Assembly (NCBI GenBank): GCA_949752735.1
Contig: OX457039.1
Location: 42,704,699 to 42,768,698, forward strand
From: Lumbricus terrestris
Taxonomy: Eukaryota > Annelida > Clitellata > Crassiclitellata > Lumbricidae
Reading direction: 5' to 3'
DNA length: 64,000 bases
Shown here piece by piece: positions 46,301 through 56,570 of this stretch (within the stretch, counting starts at the first letter, position 1; each line of letters opens with the position of its first letter). A program made the position numbers and the translations under genes. The notes beneath the pieces are model-generated. The model saw nothing but the letters and a program-made list of their open reading frames with translations, did no database searches and was not told the origin of the DNA.

Positions 46301-49120
46301 ATGCTATAGTTATGCTGTAAAGCTGAATAATTTTGAGGTCCATGTAATTCACAGTAATGCGTAATACATTTTCCCATGCGTTGAGTTTGCATACTAACTA
46401 TAAAATGTATGTGAATAATTCAATCAGTGATGCAGAGATTCTTTTGATCTTTGGAATTTTACTTCAAGAAGTTTGTAAGCAGATCTTGCATGTCATTTAT
46501 AGCTTAGCTGACCAGTGTTGTTTTCTGTTTTATTTTGTCTTGGCTAAACAGATCCTTGATGTGGATTCTGGAAAGGCTTGTGGACCTCTCGTAAGAGGAG
46601 AGATTGCCGTTCGTGGTACAACTGTTATGAAGGGATACCTTGGAAATCCAAAGGCCACGGCAGAGATGATTGATCCACAGGGTTGGCTGCATACGGGTAG
46701 GTGGTACTTCTTAATGTTCTCCAGACAAGGTTGATCATATATGCGGAATTTAAATTGCTTTATATCTGTTGGGTGGAACTTGGAAGTGACATGCCTGTCT
46801 TTTTGCATGAAAGTCCCAATACTTTTAAGACTGTTTTAGTGAAGCACTGTGCAGAAATATCCAGATTCATGGTTGAACTGTGTTTACTTTTGCTTGCTTC
46901 GATTTGTTTAATATTTGTAAGATTTGTAGAAATTGATTTCTACCAGAAATAAAATTTCAGATAAGTAATTCCGGTGCTAAATTGTCTAATCTAATGTTAC
47001 CTGTTGAATAATGACTTCTGAAATGGTTGTTATAATGAGCAACTGTCATTTATCAGTAACATTAGTGGTCTTATTGGTATTTATGTCAAGCCATCAGATT
47101 GTATTGTAAAGAAAACAGAGGCTGAATAGTTTACGTTAAAAGGTGTTAAGCTCCACTTTTTACTCCTGAAAAGGCCTTTTAATAAGTGTGGTCTTGGTAG
47201 AGTGCTCTACTGAAGAGTTTTACTTGAAGTTTCGCTTTACAAATTCACATCTAAGTTATACTGTTTTCCTATTCATACCTGAAGCACCATCGTGATAAAA
47301 TCTCTGAGTTGGAATCTTGAAGGGGTGCTATATAAATTCTGATCGATCCATCCAATCCATCATTTTCTCGTTGTTGGACTACATGACTTTAATTAAAGAA
47401 CTTTTACTATCCAGATCCAAGGCAAAGCTGAATGGTAAGCTGTTGCTGAATCATGCTCTATATACAGTCAGATAGCATTATTGCCAGAATTTAGTAGTAT
47501 ATTTAACCAGTTGTTGATAATGAAGATTTTTAGCATTACAGACATCGATTTTTACAAGTGCCTCTGTGTACCAGAAAATCTTTTATATGTTATTTGTAGG
47601 AGATATTGGATACTACGATGAGGATGACTATCTCTTTATTGTTGACCGAATCAAAGAAATGATCAAACATAAAGGACAACAGGTGACAGCCATTGTTTTG
47701 TTTCAAGTCCAACCAACTGCTGCATGTAATAATTGAACAAAAATGGAATTGACATCGTTGTTTTGGCTTAAAATGATTTCTATAGTGTTCAAACATTTTT
47801 GTATGTGCACTTGTTATAGCGCCCCTTCAAGCTATCTACTCAGAGGCGCTCCCGACTGCAGAGCGAACACTGCATCGGAGTTTCACGCCGAAGCACTGAG
47901 CAATTGCGAGTGAAGGACTTGCCCAAGGTCCCTACGCAGCGACTTGAGGTGAATTCGAACCTCGAACCTTCCGGCTTCAAGGCAACGACGCCACCGTTAT
48001 ACCACCCCGCCCCACAATTGTTTTCTGAGATGTAAGCAAATAAATGTGTACACTTGATAGGGTAAGGTCATGTGTTAAGTGATGACCTGTGGACCACTTG
48101 GCTCACCTTTGCTCAGAAAGAATCTTAAGATGGTTTCCTGTGTTATTCTGTCATCACTACTTCATATAATTACAGGTGGCTCCTGCAGAGCTGGAAGATT
48201 TGCTTCTTTATCATCCAGACGTTCTGGATGTGGGCGTCACTGGCACTCCAGATGAGATGATGGGTGAGCTGCCAACAGCGTTCATTGTACGCAGGCCAAA
48301 CACTCATACAACGGAGAAAGAATTCCAGAAATATGTAGCAGGTTGGCTTCAATATTGACACAAGTATCGCATTGTTTGTGTTGTTGTTTGCTTGTCAAAT
48401 TATGTGTTTGTGAGACGAATGTTTTAAAAAGCTATATTAAAATATATATGTGTATGTATGAATATGTATGTGTGTGTTCATGCCTTGAATTTATTTGTAG
48501 CATTTGCCACCAGCTCTTTCTGTCTATTTTTTCATCTTGCTGTGGACAGTTTCTTCTCTTTTTTCATATTTTCTATTTTTATTTATGATAATTACACTGA
48601 TATATCCACTTCTTCCAGGTCCATGACTATAGTGTGTCACAGGTCTCTAACAATGAAACTGTATTTAGAATTGCGTGAATCCATTCAAAGTTGCCAGTCA
48701 ATAATCGTATATATCAGTCGTTCATGTCATCCTTCTGCAGAACCAACTGATGACTAGTGTTGGCAAAGTTTTATTTTCCTCTCATTAATATAATGTAATC
48801 AGTAATTTCTGTATGGCATCGCTCACAACCATGACCATTCAGTAGCGCTCCCAGTGCGAGTACCGCAAAACAAAAAAATAGGTACTTAGATGAGAGACAG
48901 GGATCCAGAAAGATCGATTAGTTGATAGTTTATCGAATTAGTCTCATAATTAATTAACCAGTCACCATTGTATTCATTTTACTTTGTTTTGACAGAGCGT
49001 GTGGCTCCATACAAGCAGCTGACGGGCGGTGTTAGGTTCGTGTCTACGATTCCAAAGTCCCCGACAGGAAAAATACTTCGACGTCTGCTCAGGGACAGCG
49101 TCACCAAGTCACAACTCTGA
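37329..49120 (+). CDS. Acyl-CoA synthetase, 4-coumarate-CoA ligase/luciferase-like
   Basis: An adenylate-forming (ANL) enzyme that activates a carboxylic acid with ATP and transfers it to coenzyme A. Eleven exons join in frame to 528 codons: 37329-37451, 38272-38479, 40883-40983, 42049-42239, 42718-42883, 44330-44510, 45387-45484, 46552-46696, 47600-47682, 48176-48341, 48996-49120. The start is [10 protein letters not shown]. Motifs: P-loop [18 protein letters not shown] (A3); LPLTHFYG (A4 region); [10 protein letters not shown] (A5); [20 protein letters not shown] and [20 protein letters not shown] (A7-A8); [13 protein letters not shown] with the catalytic lysine (A10). The protein ends KSQL, a PTS1-like tripeptide, so a peroxisomal site is likely. 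Intron 2 has a GC donor (GCAACT at 38480). Length fits 4CL-like enzymes (about 530-560). The substrate cannot be read from sequence; luciferase activity should not be assumed. Confidence 0.96.
37500..38170 (+). mobile_element. CR1/L2-like LINE 3' end
   Basis: In intron 1 of the acyl-CoA synthetase gene. Plus-strand frames read [49 protein letters not shown] and [12 protein letters not shown]. This is the usual C-terminal order of CR1/L2-clade proteins (VPR-x-R ... AF-x-x-x-x-P-x-LWN-x-LP ... SFK-x-x-LKT-x-LF). It ends in a GAGAAGCGCTTTACAAATGC tail and an (ATTAG)n run at about 38148-38168, as at CR1/L2 3' ends. It is 5'-truncated and frameshifted. Confidence 0.85.
38560..38740 (+). repeat. 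Short internal repeats around GGCGTCCATGCACTTATT
   Basis: ACGGCGTCCATGCACTTATT, ACGCCGTCCTGCCACTTATT, GGGGCGTCCAGGCACTTCTT and GGGGCGTCCATGCACTTATT follow each other within 180 bases. The last two are preceded by GGAAAGGTAAG. It lies in intron 2 of the acyl-CoA synthetase gene. Confidence 0.8.
39330..39798. mobile_element. hAT-like MITE with internal tandem duplication
   Basis: The ends CAGGGGAGGCC and (inverted) TAAGGGCGGATAC are flanked by a perfect 8-base duplication CTGTGGGC (39322-39329 and 39799-39806). Internally a unit of about 82 bases (AAAAAAAAGGTCATCAAC to GATGGATGACT) is repeated; the GGTCATCAACTTTTTC segment occurs three times (from about 39540). The right half matches the copy at 56571-56894. 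The interior is non-coding. Confidence 0.85.
39799..40880. other. Intron 2 remainder, no recognised feature
   Basis: No family motif was recognised. Overlapping open frames on both strands at 40064-40348 (up to 94 codons) share no known motif and are not called. Confidence 0.5.
43149..43176. repeat. (GTTT)n microsatellite
   Basis: Tandem TTTG units immediately next to the SINE at 43177. In that SINE's orientation this is (CAAA)n at its 3' end, as expected for a retroposon tail. Confidence 0.9.
43177..43380 (-). mobile_element. tRNA-derived SINE, family A, near full length
   Basis: Minus-strand order: GGCGCGGTGGTGTAGTGG (A box), GGTTCGAATCCACCTC (B box), GGGACCTTGGGCAAGTCCTT, CAATTGCTCAGCGCTTC, GTGTCCGCTCTGCAGTCGGG, GAGCGCCTCTGAGTAG, GAAGGGGCGCTATAAC. 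It lies in intron 5 of the acyl-CoA synthetase gene. The clean boxes suggest a relatively young copy. Confidence 0.95.
44630..44850 (-). mobile_element. Retroposon fragment with the shared tail
   Basis: TTTTTATATAGCACACCTTC and CTACTCTGAAGCGCTCCCAG match the inverted shared tail. The following 150 bases (GAAGCGCAACAGGGAAGCCC region) are not the SINE A body and may be LINE 3' UTR. It lies in intron 6 of the acyl-CoA synthetase gene. Confidence 0.65.
45771..45974 (-). mobile_element. tRNA-derived SINE, family A, full length
   Basis: Same order of boxes and tail as the copy at 43177, including GGGGCGCGGTGGTGTAGTGG and the inverted B box GGATTCGAACCCC. It lies in intron 7 and is directly followed by an oppositely oriented copy. 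Confidence 0.95.
45975..46150 (+). mobile_element. tRNA-derived SINE, family A, 5'-truncated
   Basis: It begins CGTACCTTGGAGCCAGAAGG, past the A box; the B box is altered (GGGTCCAAATCC). It continues to GGGAGCGCCTCTGAGTAG and TTGAAGGGACACTATGAC. With 45771-45974 it forms a head-to-head inverted pair in intron 7 that could pair in the pre-mRNA. Confidence 0.9.
47300..47350 (+). mobile_element. Shared LINE/SINE tail fragment
   Basis: TCTCTGAGTTGGAATCTTGA and AGGGGTGCTATATAAATTC, followed by a short GATCGATCC run, match the shared 3' tail. It lies in intron 8. Confidence 0.7.
47801..48014 (-). mobile_element. tRNA-derived SINE, family A, full length
   Basis: Complete tail, body and head on the minus strand (GGGGCGGGGTGGTATAACGG at the 5' end; B box altered to GGTTCGAATTCACC). 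It lies in intron 9 of the acyl-CoA synthetase gene. Confidence 0.93.
48815..48890 (-). mobile_element. Degraded shared-tail fragment
   Basis: CAGTAGCGCTCCCAGTGCGA resembles part of the inverted shared tail. It is short and diverged, in intron 10. Confidence 0.4.
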
Positions 49121-49229
49121 GCTACAGTCGGAGGCATAAGAAAATTCAGCGCTTCTGGCCATCATTTGTAGCTGGACATCTAGACATATATATATATATA
49201 TATCAAAATTATAATATTGATGAAGATTA

Positions 49230-49590
49230 TCATTACAGTTTCAGACACTGTGACTTGACTTATTTGACTTATTTGACTTAGGTGATGTCTTCAGCACGCG
49301 TCAGCTGCTTTTCCACAGTAGCTCTCCACTTTTGTCTATTCTGCGCCACATGCGTCGCCTCCTGTATCGACATTCCTATTGCTTCGCAGTCCTCCTATCG
49401 TGTCTATCCATCTTTTCTTTGGTCTCCCCCTCGATCTTCTCCCGTGTACATATCCGTTGAGACACTGTGGCTTTCTCTTATTTGCAAGCAACTGCCATAT
49501 CAGCTGGGATGGCTGTGGATCTGGCGGCATCCCAGAACAATACTATTGTACCGCTGGCCTTGTTGGTGCCGGCTACGTACCGCTTAGGGA
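49230..49590 (-). mobile_element. LINE C-terminal remnant
   Basis: The minus strand (49530-49336) reads GYVHGRRSRGRPKKRWIDTI and GGLRSNRNVDTGGDACGAE before a stop. The GRPKKRWxDxI segment is the well-known C-terminal motif of several non-LTR retrotransposon polyproteins. It starts about 110 bases after the acyl-CoA synthetase stop, in opposite orientation. A triple TTATTTGACTT repeat lies next to it at about 49256-49282. Confidence 0.75.
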
Positions 49591-50270
49591 CTGTCCAATC
49601 AGAGATGCCAGGAAATTGCACTGGTGTTAGAACTTCTCATTGCTATCAATGGAAACTGTGCTAGATTTCATAGACGATTTTGAATGCTACGAAACTCAAA
49701 TTTCTAAAGACCCTAAAAATCTTGCCAATTTTTCAATATCCTGCAGATTACCGTACAGTTCTTCAATGCTATTTTCGTCCATGACACTTTTACTGCGCCA
49801 GAATTTGATGATTTTTATACGTTCCAGACGCGATTTGTTTACGGGCATTAATTTATTTTTATTACCGCAGAGATCATGTTTATTTCGTCTATAAAAGAGC
49901 GATAATAATCATAGTAGTAGTGCTATAATAATTTGTATAATTACATGTTTTGAATAATTTGATACTTGTTGGTACTTTTCAAGATACGGGGAAGGCGCTG
50001 ACACAGTTTGTCAGCCGTACCAGCATTAAATTGTACTTGCCTGTTAAGGATGATATTGTACCTCTAACTTCAAGATATCTTCAGTGCTAACAATGACTAA
50101 ATTGTGGGAACTGGCATATTCATAGGCACTCGGTTAAAAGAAAGTTAATCCTTTACCCGTTTGCCCCAAGAATATCCGCTGAAAACGGGCTTAAAATTTA
50201 AAAATGAACTGGTAAAGGGTTAATAGGCAGATGGCACAAAATGGTTCCAGGTCCTGATTTGAAGGGTCAG
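49591..50270. other. Intergenic, no gene recognised
   Basis: No recognised feature. Open frames of 60-84 codons lack family motifs. Confidence 0.5.
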
Positions 50271-50289
50271 GCAGGCAGTGTTGTTGAAA

Positions 50290-50400
50290 GTATTGGGCAA
50301 ATGTACTTAAGTAAAAGTAAAATGGGTTTTAATTACTTAAGTAAAAGTAAAAGTACTCAGCACAAATTTTACTTAAGTAAAAGTAAAAAGTATCCTTCCA
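50290..50400 (+). repeat. ACTTAAGTAAAAGTA iterated segment
   Basis: TACTTAAGTAAAAGTAAAA occurs three times at 38-base average spacing or less. Similar iterations are known from the subterminal regions of hAT elements, but no inverted ends or duplication were found, so it is listed only as a repeat. Confidence 0.6.
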
Positions 50401-50540
50401 AAATAATACTTTTGAATTAGCAAAAATATGGATTTTCCTGCCAATATAATATTATTGCACCTGTTCTGCTGGTTTCTTAGTCAGATAGTAATTGTCACAG
50501 TTGTGATTTTCCAGAAAGCATTCCAACCTGTAAAGTTTGT

Positions 50541-50752
50541 ATGCACACTTGTCATAGCGCCCCTTCAAGCTCTCTACTCAGAGGCGCTCCCGACTGCAGA
50601 GCAGACACTGCATCGGAGTTTCACGCCGAAGCACTGAGCAATTGCGAGTGAAAGACTTGCCCAAGGTCCCTACGCGGTGACTTGAGGTGGATTCGAACTT
50701 CGAACCCTCCGGCTTCAAGGCAACGACGCCACCACTACACCACCGCGCCCCA
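50541..50752 (-). mobile_element. tRNA-derived SINE, family A, full length
   Basis: Same structure as the copies at 43177 and 47801, with a well-preserved head GGGGCGCGGTGGTGTAGTGG on the minus strand. Confidence 0.95.
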
Positions 50753-51277
50753 CTATGTACAATGTTGTACATAGATTCTTTGTTTCCTAATTACACTAAA
50801 TGTATTGGAGTAAATTTTGAGGCATTTGTTAAAGGTAGACTTGTAGGTTCTATTTTGCTTTCCATGGTGACGACTCGGACCATATTGCAAATTACATGCT
50901 TTGAGAGAGATTTCATAGTTTCTAACATGTGTCCCTGAGTTTCTTGGATGAATCAGGCCACAAAATTACACTGTGTCCGGATGAAAAGTAGAACACAAAA
51001 CATAGTGTCTTAACTCGGTCAAAACTTTTAGGATTTGTCTAAAATTTTAAACACGGCAACAGTGACCATATTTACATGAGATCCTAAAGCCGATCAGGAA
51101 TATTCCTGAGTTTTTCAAATTTATGAGTGTTTGAAATGCAGCACCGAAAAACTGAACTTTCCAACATACAAAAGCTCAAAGGAAGTAATCTCCAGCTAAA
51201 TATGATGTTCAAAATGTCCTTGTTCATGGACACTAAATCCCTCCAAAACTCAGTTCATCTGGTTTGGTACTCGCAGG

Positions 51278-52914
51278 CAGAGCCCTGCGCCGACCTGAGA
51301 GTGTCGGTGGCGGCGGCGCGCCGACAGACAAAAATCGGCGGCGGCACCCTCAAAATGTCGGCGGCGCGGTGTCGTGGGATATCTTATGTTATGTTGTTAT
51401 GTTATGTTATCTGCTCCAGCGTCGCATACTTATTTTAAATGTTTTTACATAAGCAACCTATATTATAAAGATATGCGTGTCTTTAGTCAATATTCATTAG
51501 AAACAATTATTCTCTGAATTAACGTTCAATCACAAAATTCTTCAAAGCCTTGATTTAAGAAAACACATGACGTTTTCAAATTCAGGTCTTCAGCTTACGT
51601 AACCTACTAATATATGTTAAAGAACTGTTTGCGCAGTGGCGGCGCTACCTGTCTATTTTACTTTTGACCTGCCTTATGATCCTTCAAAAATAAATTGGCG
51701 TTTTTCAATTAATTTCTTTGACCTACCGAATGAGACACATTTTCTTGACCCAATCTGCTGAAATTGCATAACTGCACGCATACGTAAATACATACATACA
51801 TACATACATACATACATACATAGGCCTACATACATACATACATACATACGCACAAACATACATGCGGTGTTTGCGTAGACATTTTTGTCTGCCAAAAAAT
51901 GGGGATTATCGTGAATGAATACATGTAGCCTAATCTTGTCAACAGATGGGGTAGGCTACTTGCAATTCTTCAATTTTTCTTATCAAAGCACAGTTGTTAA
52001 GTTTTCTTATCAAAGCACAGTAAGTTGTTAAATTGATCAGAAATCACCTCCTTTCGTAATTTATCGGCCAATATATAATACAAACGACTTCCACGCGATA
52101 CTCTTAGCATCTCCTTTAAGCCTATTTGCCATGCACAAGTCTTTCGATCTAAACAAGCCAAGTAATAATAAGTTTTATGTGAAAAAGTCTTTCTTTTCCT
52201 AATCGAATTTCAATTGTGAGATGCTGCTCAAATTGCTGAAAAATAGGATCTATTGGCCAATGACCTAACGTTGCTCCATTGTGCATATAGACAGGTCTAT
52301 TAATGTTCGAAAGCTTAATTACCAATAACCACATAGGTCACGTACTGATTGCAAAAATAGGAATTAAGTAATAACAGGGATCACAAGCGTGCAGAGGCGA
52401 CCAATCACCTACATAAATTGCAGATTGTCAACTTTTTGCAACGTGATAATGACGTGAATCCTAATACTTGAGGGCAGATGGCTCTGTTGCATCCTAGCGT
52501 ACGGTCGGATTATCAGGCAAGAAGGTAGGCCTACACACGGCATAACAATTCACTTAGGCCTGCCTGCAATTCTTTTTACCATCGTTGCTTCCGTAATTCA
52601 AATCAGATCACAAGATCCACAAAAGTTTAAACGTTAAGCTCACTGATCCAAAAGTCCAAACGAATAGGCAACATCAAAGGTTTCATATAGCATTGATGCA
52701 AAATCGCTAGGAAAATAGAAGTAGATAAGAAAATAATCTATTTCGCACTGACGCAACAATTTTTTTAGCGAAATCATGCAGGAGGTGAAAATGCAACAAC
52801 AAAAAATAAACGAATCAACGTGGCATCGGCGGCGCGCCGACAAATTTTCGGCGGCAGCGGCGGCAACGGCGCGCCGACCCAAAAAAGGGGCGGCGCGGCA
52901 GGCGCAGAGCTCTG
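51278..52914. mobile_element. Non-autonomous hAT-like element with GC-rich ends
   Basis: Inverted ends CAGAGCCCTGCGCC (left) and CAGAGCTCTGCGCC (right, inverted) match at 13 of 14 bases. A perfect 8-base duplication CTCGCAGG lies at 51270-51277 and 52915-52922. About 110 bases at each end are extremely CpG-rich, built from GGCGGCGCGCCGAC-type palindromic units. The 1.4-kb middle is AT-rich, includes a (CATA)n run at about 51787-51848 and has no transposase frame. Confidence 0.9.
51787..51848. repeat. (CATA)n microsatellite
   Basis: CATA units interrupted once by GGCCTA, inside the hAT-like element. Confidence 0.9.
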
Positions 52915-53039
52915 CTCGCAGGTAGGCCTAATTGGCATCCATTGACCTGCAGTTAATGGCAGCAACTTTCCCTGATATCTCGTTCTCTCACAGTGCGAGA
53001 CCTTGACATTGTACTTTAAATTGGATCAAGAGCTCAATT

Positions 53040-53695
53040 TCTCAAAGCATATCAATTTGGGCACTCACAGTTACTACTACCGGGCCGTACCGGCTTCGGC
53101 AACTCCGAGTTGTCTCAAGATCCCTCTCTCATAGTGCTGCTCTGACACTTGTACAATGTACATGCCTTTGTCACCAGTAGAATTGATCACTGCAGTTCGG
53201 TACTCGTAGGTCTGCCACTTGGACTAATTGGGCGCCTTGAACGAGTTCTTCGTTCGGCTGCTCGCCACGTTCCTAAATATGCCCCCCGTCTCTGCTTATA
53301 TGTGTGATGTTCTTCAGTCTTCACTGGCTCCCTGTATCACAGCGCATCTCCTACCGAGTTGCTGCTCTTGTTTGGTGATGCCTTCTTGATTGTGCTCCAT
53401 CATACCTGTCGAGCCTTTTTTGACCTTCTCCGACCTTGCAGCTCGTCGAACTATTCGCTCTGCGACAATGGGAGAGCATTTGGTTCCCCGAGCTCGCACT
53501 TCTACCAGACAGCGTCGAGCCTTTTCTATTGTGGGTCCCGCTATCTGGAATGGCATCCCACTAAACCTTGTGACTTATGCCTAGGCTAAATTCATCTGCT
53601 TTTTATAAGTTGCTCAAATCTTCCTTTTTTAGATGTGGCTGGTCTGGGAGCGCCTCTGAGTGAGTTGCTTGAAGAGGCGCTATATAAATTGTCGA
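53040..53695 (+). mobile_element. CR1/L2-like LINE 3' end carrying the SINE A tail
   Basis: Plus-strand frames give a degraded RT C-terminus: LGALNEFFVRLLATFLNMPP, then MGEHLVPRARTSTRQRRAFS and IVGPAIWNGIPLNLVTYA, the usual VPRAR ... AFSxxGPxxWNxxP order. After the stop comes GGTCTGGGAGCGCCTCTGAG, TTGCTTGAAGAGGCGCTATA and TAAATTGTC, the same 3' tail as family A SINEs. This links the LINE and the SINE. Confidence 0.87.
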
Positions 53696-53799
53696 AATGA
53701 AAGTATGCAGGCATGAACCTGGTTGTCTGCCATTCTGTGTACCATGTTGTCTGTCTGTTGCTCTGCCTCCTTGCGTTGCTTGCGTGTACACTGTAGCTG
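53696..53799. other. Short unassigned stretch
   Basis: Between the LINE end and the GC-rich island; nothing recognised. Confidence 0.4.
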
Positions 53800-54180
53800 T
53801 GTTGTTGTATACGGCCGCGGATCTGCGTCGGAATCTGCGCTGAATTGCAAATTGTAACCGAAGTGGCGGTCGCAGGAGCCGGCGAAGGTTGGGGTATGTG
53901 CCCCCCTTTCTTCTGATGTCTCTGTTGGCATTATACGACGACGCTAATTGCATTAGACAGCCATTCGGGCGCTGGCCTGAAGGGCTCGGCCCCCGGTGGT
54001 GATGGCGGCCGCCGCCGCCGCTTCTGCGTTTTCTTTCAAAGCACATCTCGTCCAAACCCTCGGCCGCTCGGCGCTCGAACGCTCCCGACGACAAACTACG
54101 ACAAATTGAATTATCCCACATCGATACTCCGCTGCTGCTGCTGTCGCCACTGCTGCCGCCTGGCGGACAGTAGCAAGATG
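53800..54180. other. GC-rich island, possible unrecognised exon or promoter
   Basis: High G+C with many CpGs (GCGGCCGCCGCCGCCG near 54003-54020), in contrast to the AT-rich surroundings. Open frames exist on both strands, including a 197-codon minus frame (54196-53603) and a 128-codon minus frame, but they overlap in different frames, are low-complexity (poly-Ala, Gly/Ser) and show no family motif. The 197-codon frame runs into the LINE tail, which argues against it as a gene. A CpG island of a neighbouring gene is possible. Confidence 0.4.
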
Positions 54181-55412
54181 AGCAATATGTGTACATCTAC
54201 TACAGAAGAAGTTGCAACCATAGATGCTATACGCTTCCTGCTGCTGGCATCGTCTTATTGTGGGCATAAGTATACATGTATGATGTATGCGCATGATGGC
54301 TGTTAGGTAGGCTATATAACGTTGGTTGAACGCATGCATGCTGCAGCTTATGAGAAAGGGCGATGCTTGGCTATGTATGCGATATAATTATGCAGGATAT
54401 ATGAAATACATGTGTACGCCTAATGGAGTTGGCCCTAAGTTATAACTGGCCGTGTTGGTGAGCATCCCCAGAACTATATTTTTAAGCTGACTATGTCTCC
54501 ATGTTAACTGATTCGCATAGTTAGATCATTTCGATTGAAACCCATTGAGTCTATATAGTTATGCGGTCGTGCTCTGGCCACGGGCAGTCGGGCATGCTTC
54601 ATCTGTAAATAGATGCAGGCAGCTGCATGTTGTGAATGCCGATAATGCGCAATTAGCGACATCGATGCAGCCTGCAGTGCACTGTGCCGACAAAGGCGAC
54701 ATGCATGTATGCATGCAACTGGAATTCTAGCCTATACAAAGACACTTGTTCCGAAATACTTGAATCTATAGCCTATTGACCCATGTTATATACACGATTA
54801 GATTTAATGTTAATTCATGCGTCAAATCCCAGTCGCGTCTCTGCGTCTGTATATATGCGCTATTTAAATATAGAACCTTGCCTTACACTGGATATATGTG
54901 GATGGATGGATGAGTGGGTTTTGGGGTGTGGGTGTGTGGATGAATGAATGGATGCGGAGATGGATGGATGAATGGATGCACGGATGGATCATGGATGGAC
55001 GCATGGATGGATGGATTGATCGATTCATTGATTTTTCTTAAATCTACATGTCCGCTTGAGACTATATATTGACAATAGCCATGGCACATCTACATTGTGT
55101 ATGCCAAATGCAAGAAGCCGAGGATTGAACGGTTGAACCCAAGGTCGTTGGTTGAACCTCCATTTTCATTGATCCATCATCCTTGCATTATCAGTCAAAA
55201 CACGTCAAACGCAGTAACACAATATTATTATAGACTGCAGCAACTGTTTTTATTTAACGTGCTCCAGTTTCGTCAAATCTATAGACTTAATTCATTAATG
55301 CAGATCACTGCCACTATAGTAAGTGCTAACATGACTATTGAGTTTTGACTAAAGTCAAAAAGGTTTTGATCCACTGCTTTCATCAGTCATGTAACACTCG
55401 AGCGGCCTATGA

Positions 55413-55446
<34 letters not shown>

Positions 55447-56196
55447 AAGCGTAATAAAAACTGTACCCATATAGGTTATAGAGCTCTCTATATAATTCCC
55501 TTCTCAATAAGCTCTCGTGTAACCCGTTGAATAAATCCCTTTTGTAGCTGAGTTGCCGGTTAGTCAACCGGTTTTTCTCATTAAGCGAATATAGGCCTAG
55601 ATATATATAATAACTATATAATTTATGCATATGATTATATACTAGGCCTATGTCCTAAAAGTCCGTAGCATGCCTAATATATAGGCCTAGAACTCGCCTG
55701 ATGGATAAAAATTATGTCTACAAAAAAGCGTGTTTCTCATTGCGACCATTGCAAAGAAGTTGCGACAACTTGACGGCCAGCTAGAATAAAAACTTTGAAG
55801 ATACAAATAATGACTTTTGAAATAAGACTGACCGATGTTGTAAATAATATTTATTATTACAGATTTATTAGGTCTGCGACTAGATAACACTCACTGAGTT
55901 CCCGCCATTTCCGTTCCATGTTTTATCGTCCTGTTTGTTTGTTATGTTCGCACAAGGTTGTCACGTGACGCTTCGTCTGGATGACGTAACGATGCGCGAT
56001 GGGATAAAACGAAACCGAAACTAGTCCTGAGGCTAAAAGTGTCACGTCTGATATTGAAGCATCGAATTGGAGAGACCCGGATGGGAATTGTTCATGCGTA
56101 GAGCGTTGAGACTGCGATTGTACCAATCATCTTCATGTATTGTATCCTAGAGAGAATTGCAAGATAAGGAAATGAATTAGTAGGCCTAAACACGAC

Positions 56197-56197
<1 letters not shown>
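54181..56197. other. Intergenic with microsatellites, no gene recognised
   Basis: Holds a GGAT/GAAT array at about 54895-55020, a (TA)n run at about 55411-55437 and several TAGGCCTA palindromes (about 55593, 55643 and 55681). No exon recognised. Confidence 0.5.
54895..55020. repeat. GGAT/GAAT tetranucleotide array
   Basis: Interrupted GGATGGATGAATGGATG units. Confidence 0.9.

Positions 56198-56262
<65 letters not shown>
56198..56262. repeat. (AAT)n microsatellite
   Basis: About 21 perfect AAT units. Poly-Leu open frames on the minus strand are artefacts. Confidence 0.97.
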
Positions 56263-56263
<1 letters not shown>

Positions 56264-56570
56264 TATTATAGCATATATAGCATATAGAAGACAATTGCAT
56301 TACATTTCTATTCATAATCAGTTACTCAATTTCTCTAATGTGCGTTTCTTTACATGAAATTCATTTTTCGCCTCTTCAAGATAGACTTACCTAAACTATA
56401 TTTAATATCAGGCTCTCCCGGCATCATGTAGGCCTATTATTATAATATTACAGGATTATGTCTTATTTTAACTGCTCACTAATGGGAAATAAAAGTTTGT
56501 CAGCTTGGTCAGCTTTTCACCTTAACTTGAATTTATAATCCGTATAGGTCCAATTTTTGCACACGTCTCA

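Noticed and set aside
37329..49120. Calling the gene a luciferase
   Set aside because: ANL motifs are shared by all acyl-CoA synthetases of the 4CL clade. No luciferase-specific residue set could be established by eye.
53603..54196. 197-codon minus-strand open frame
   Set aside because: Its C-terminal part is antisense to the LINE/SINE tail, and the rest is low-complexity from GC-rich repeats.
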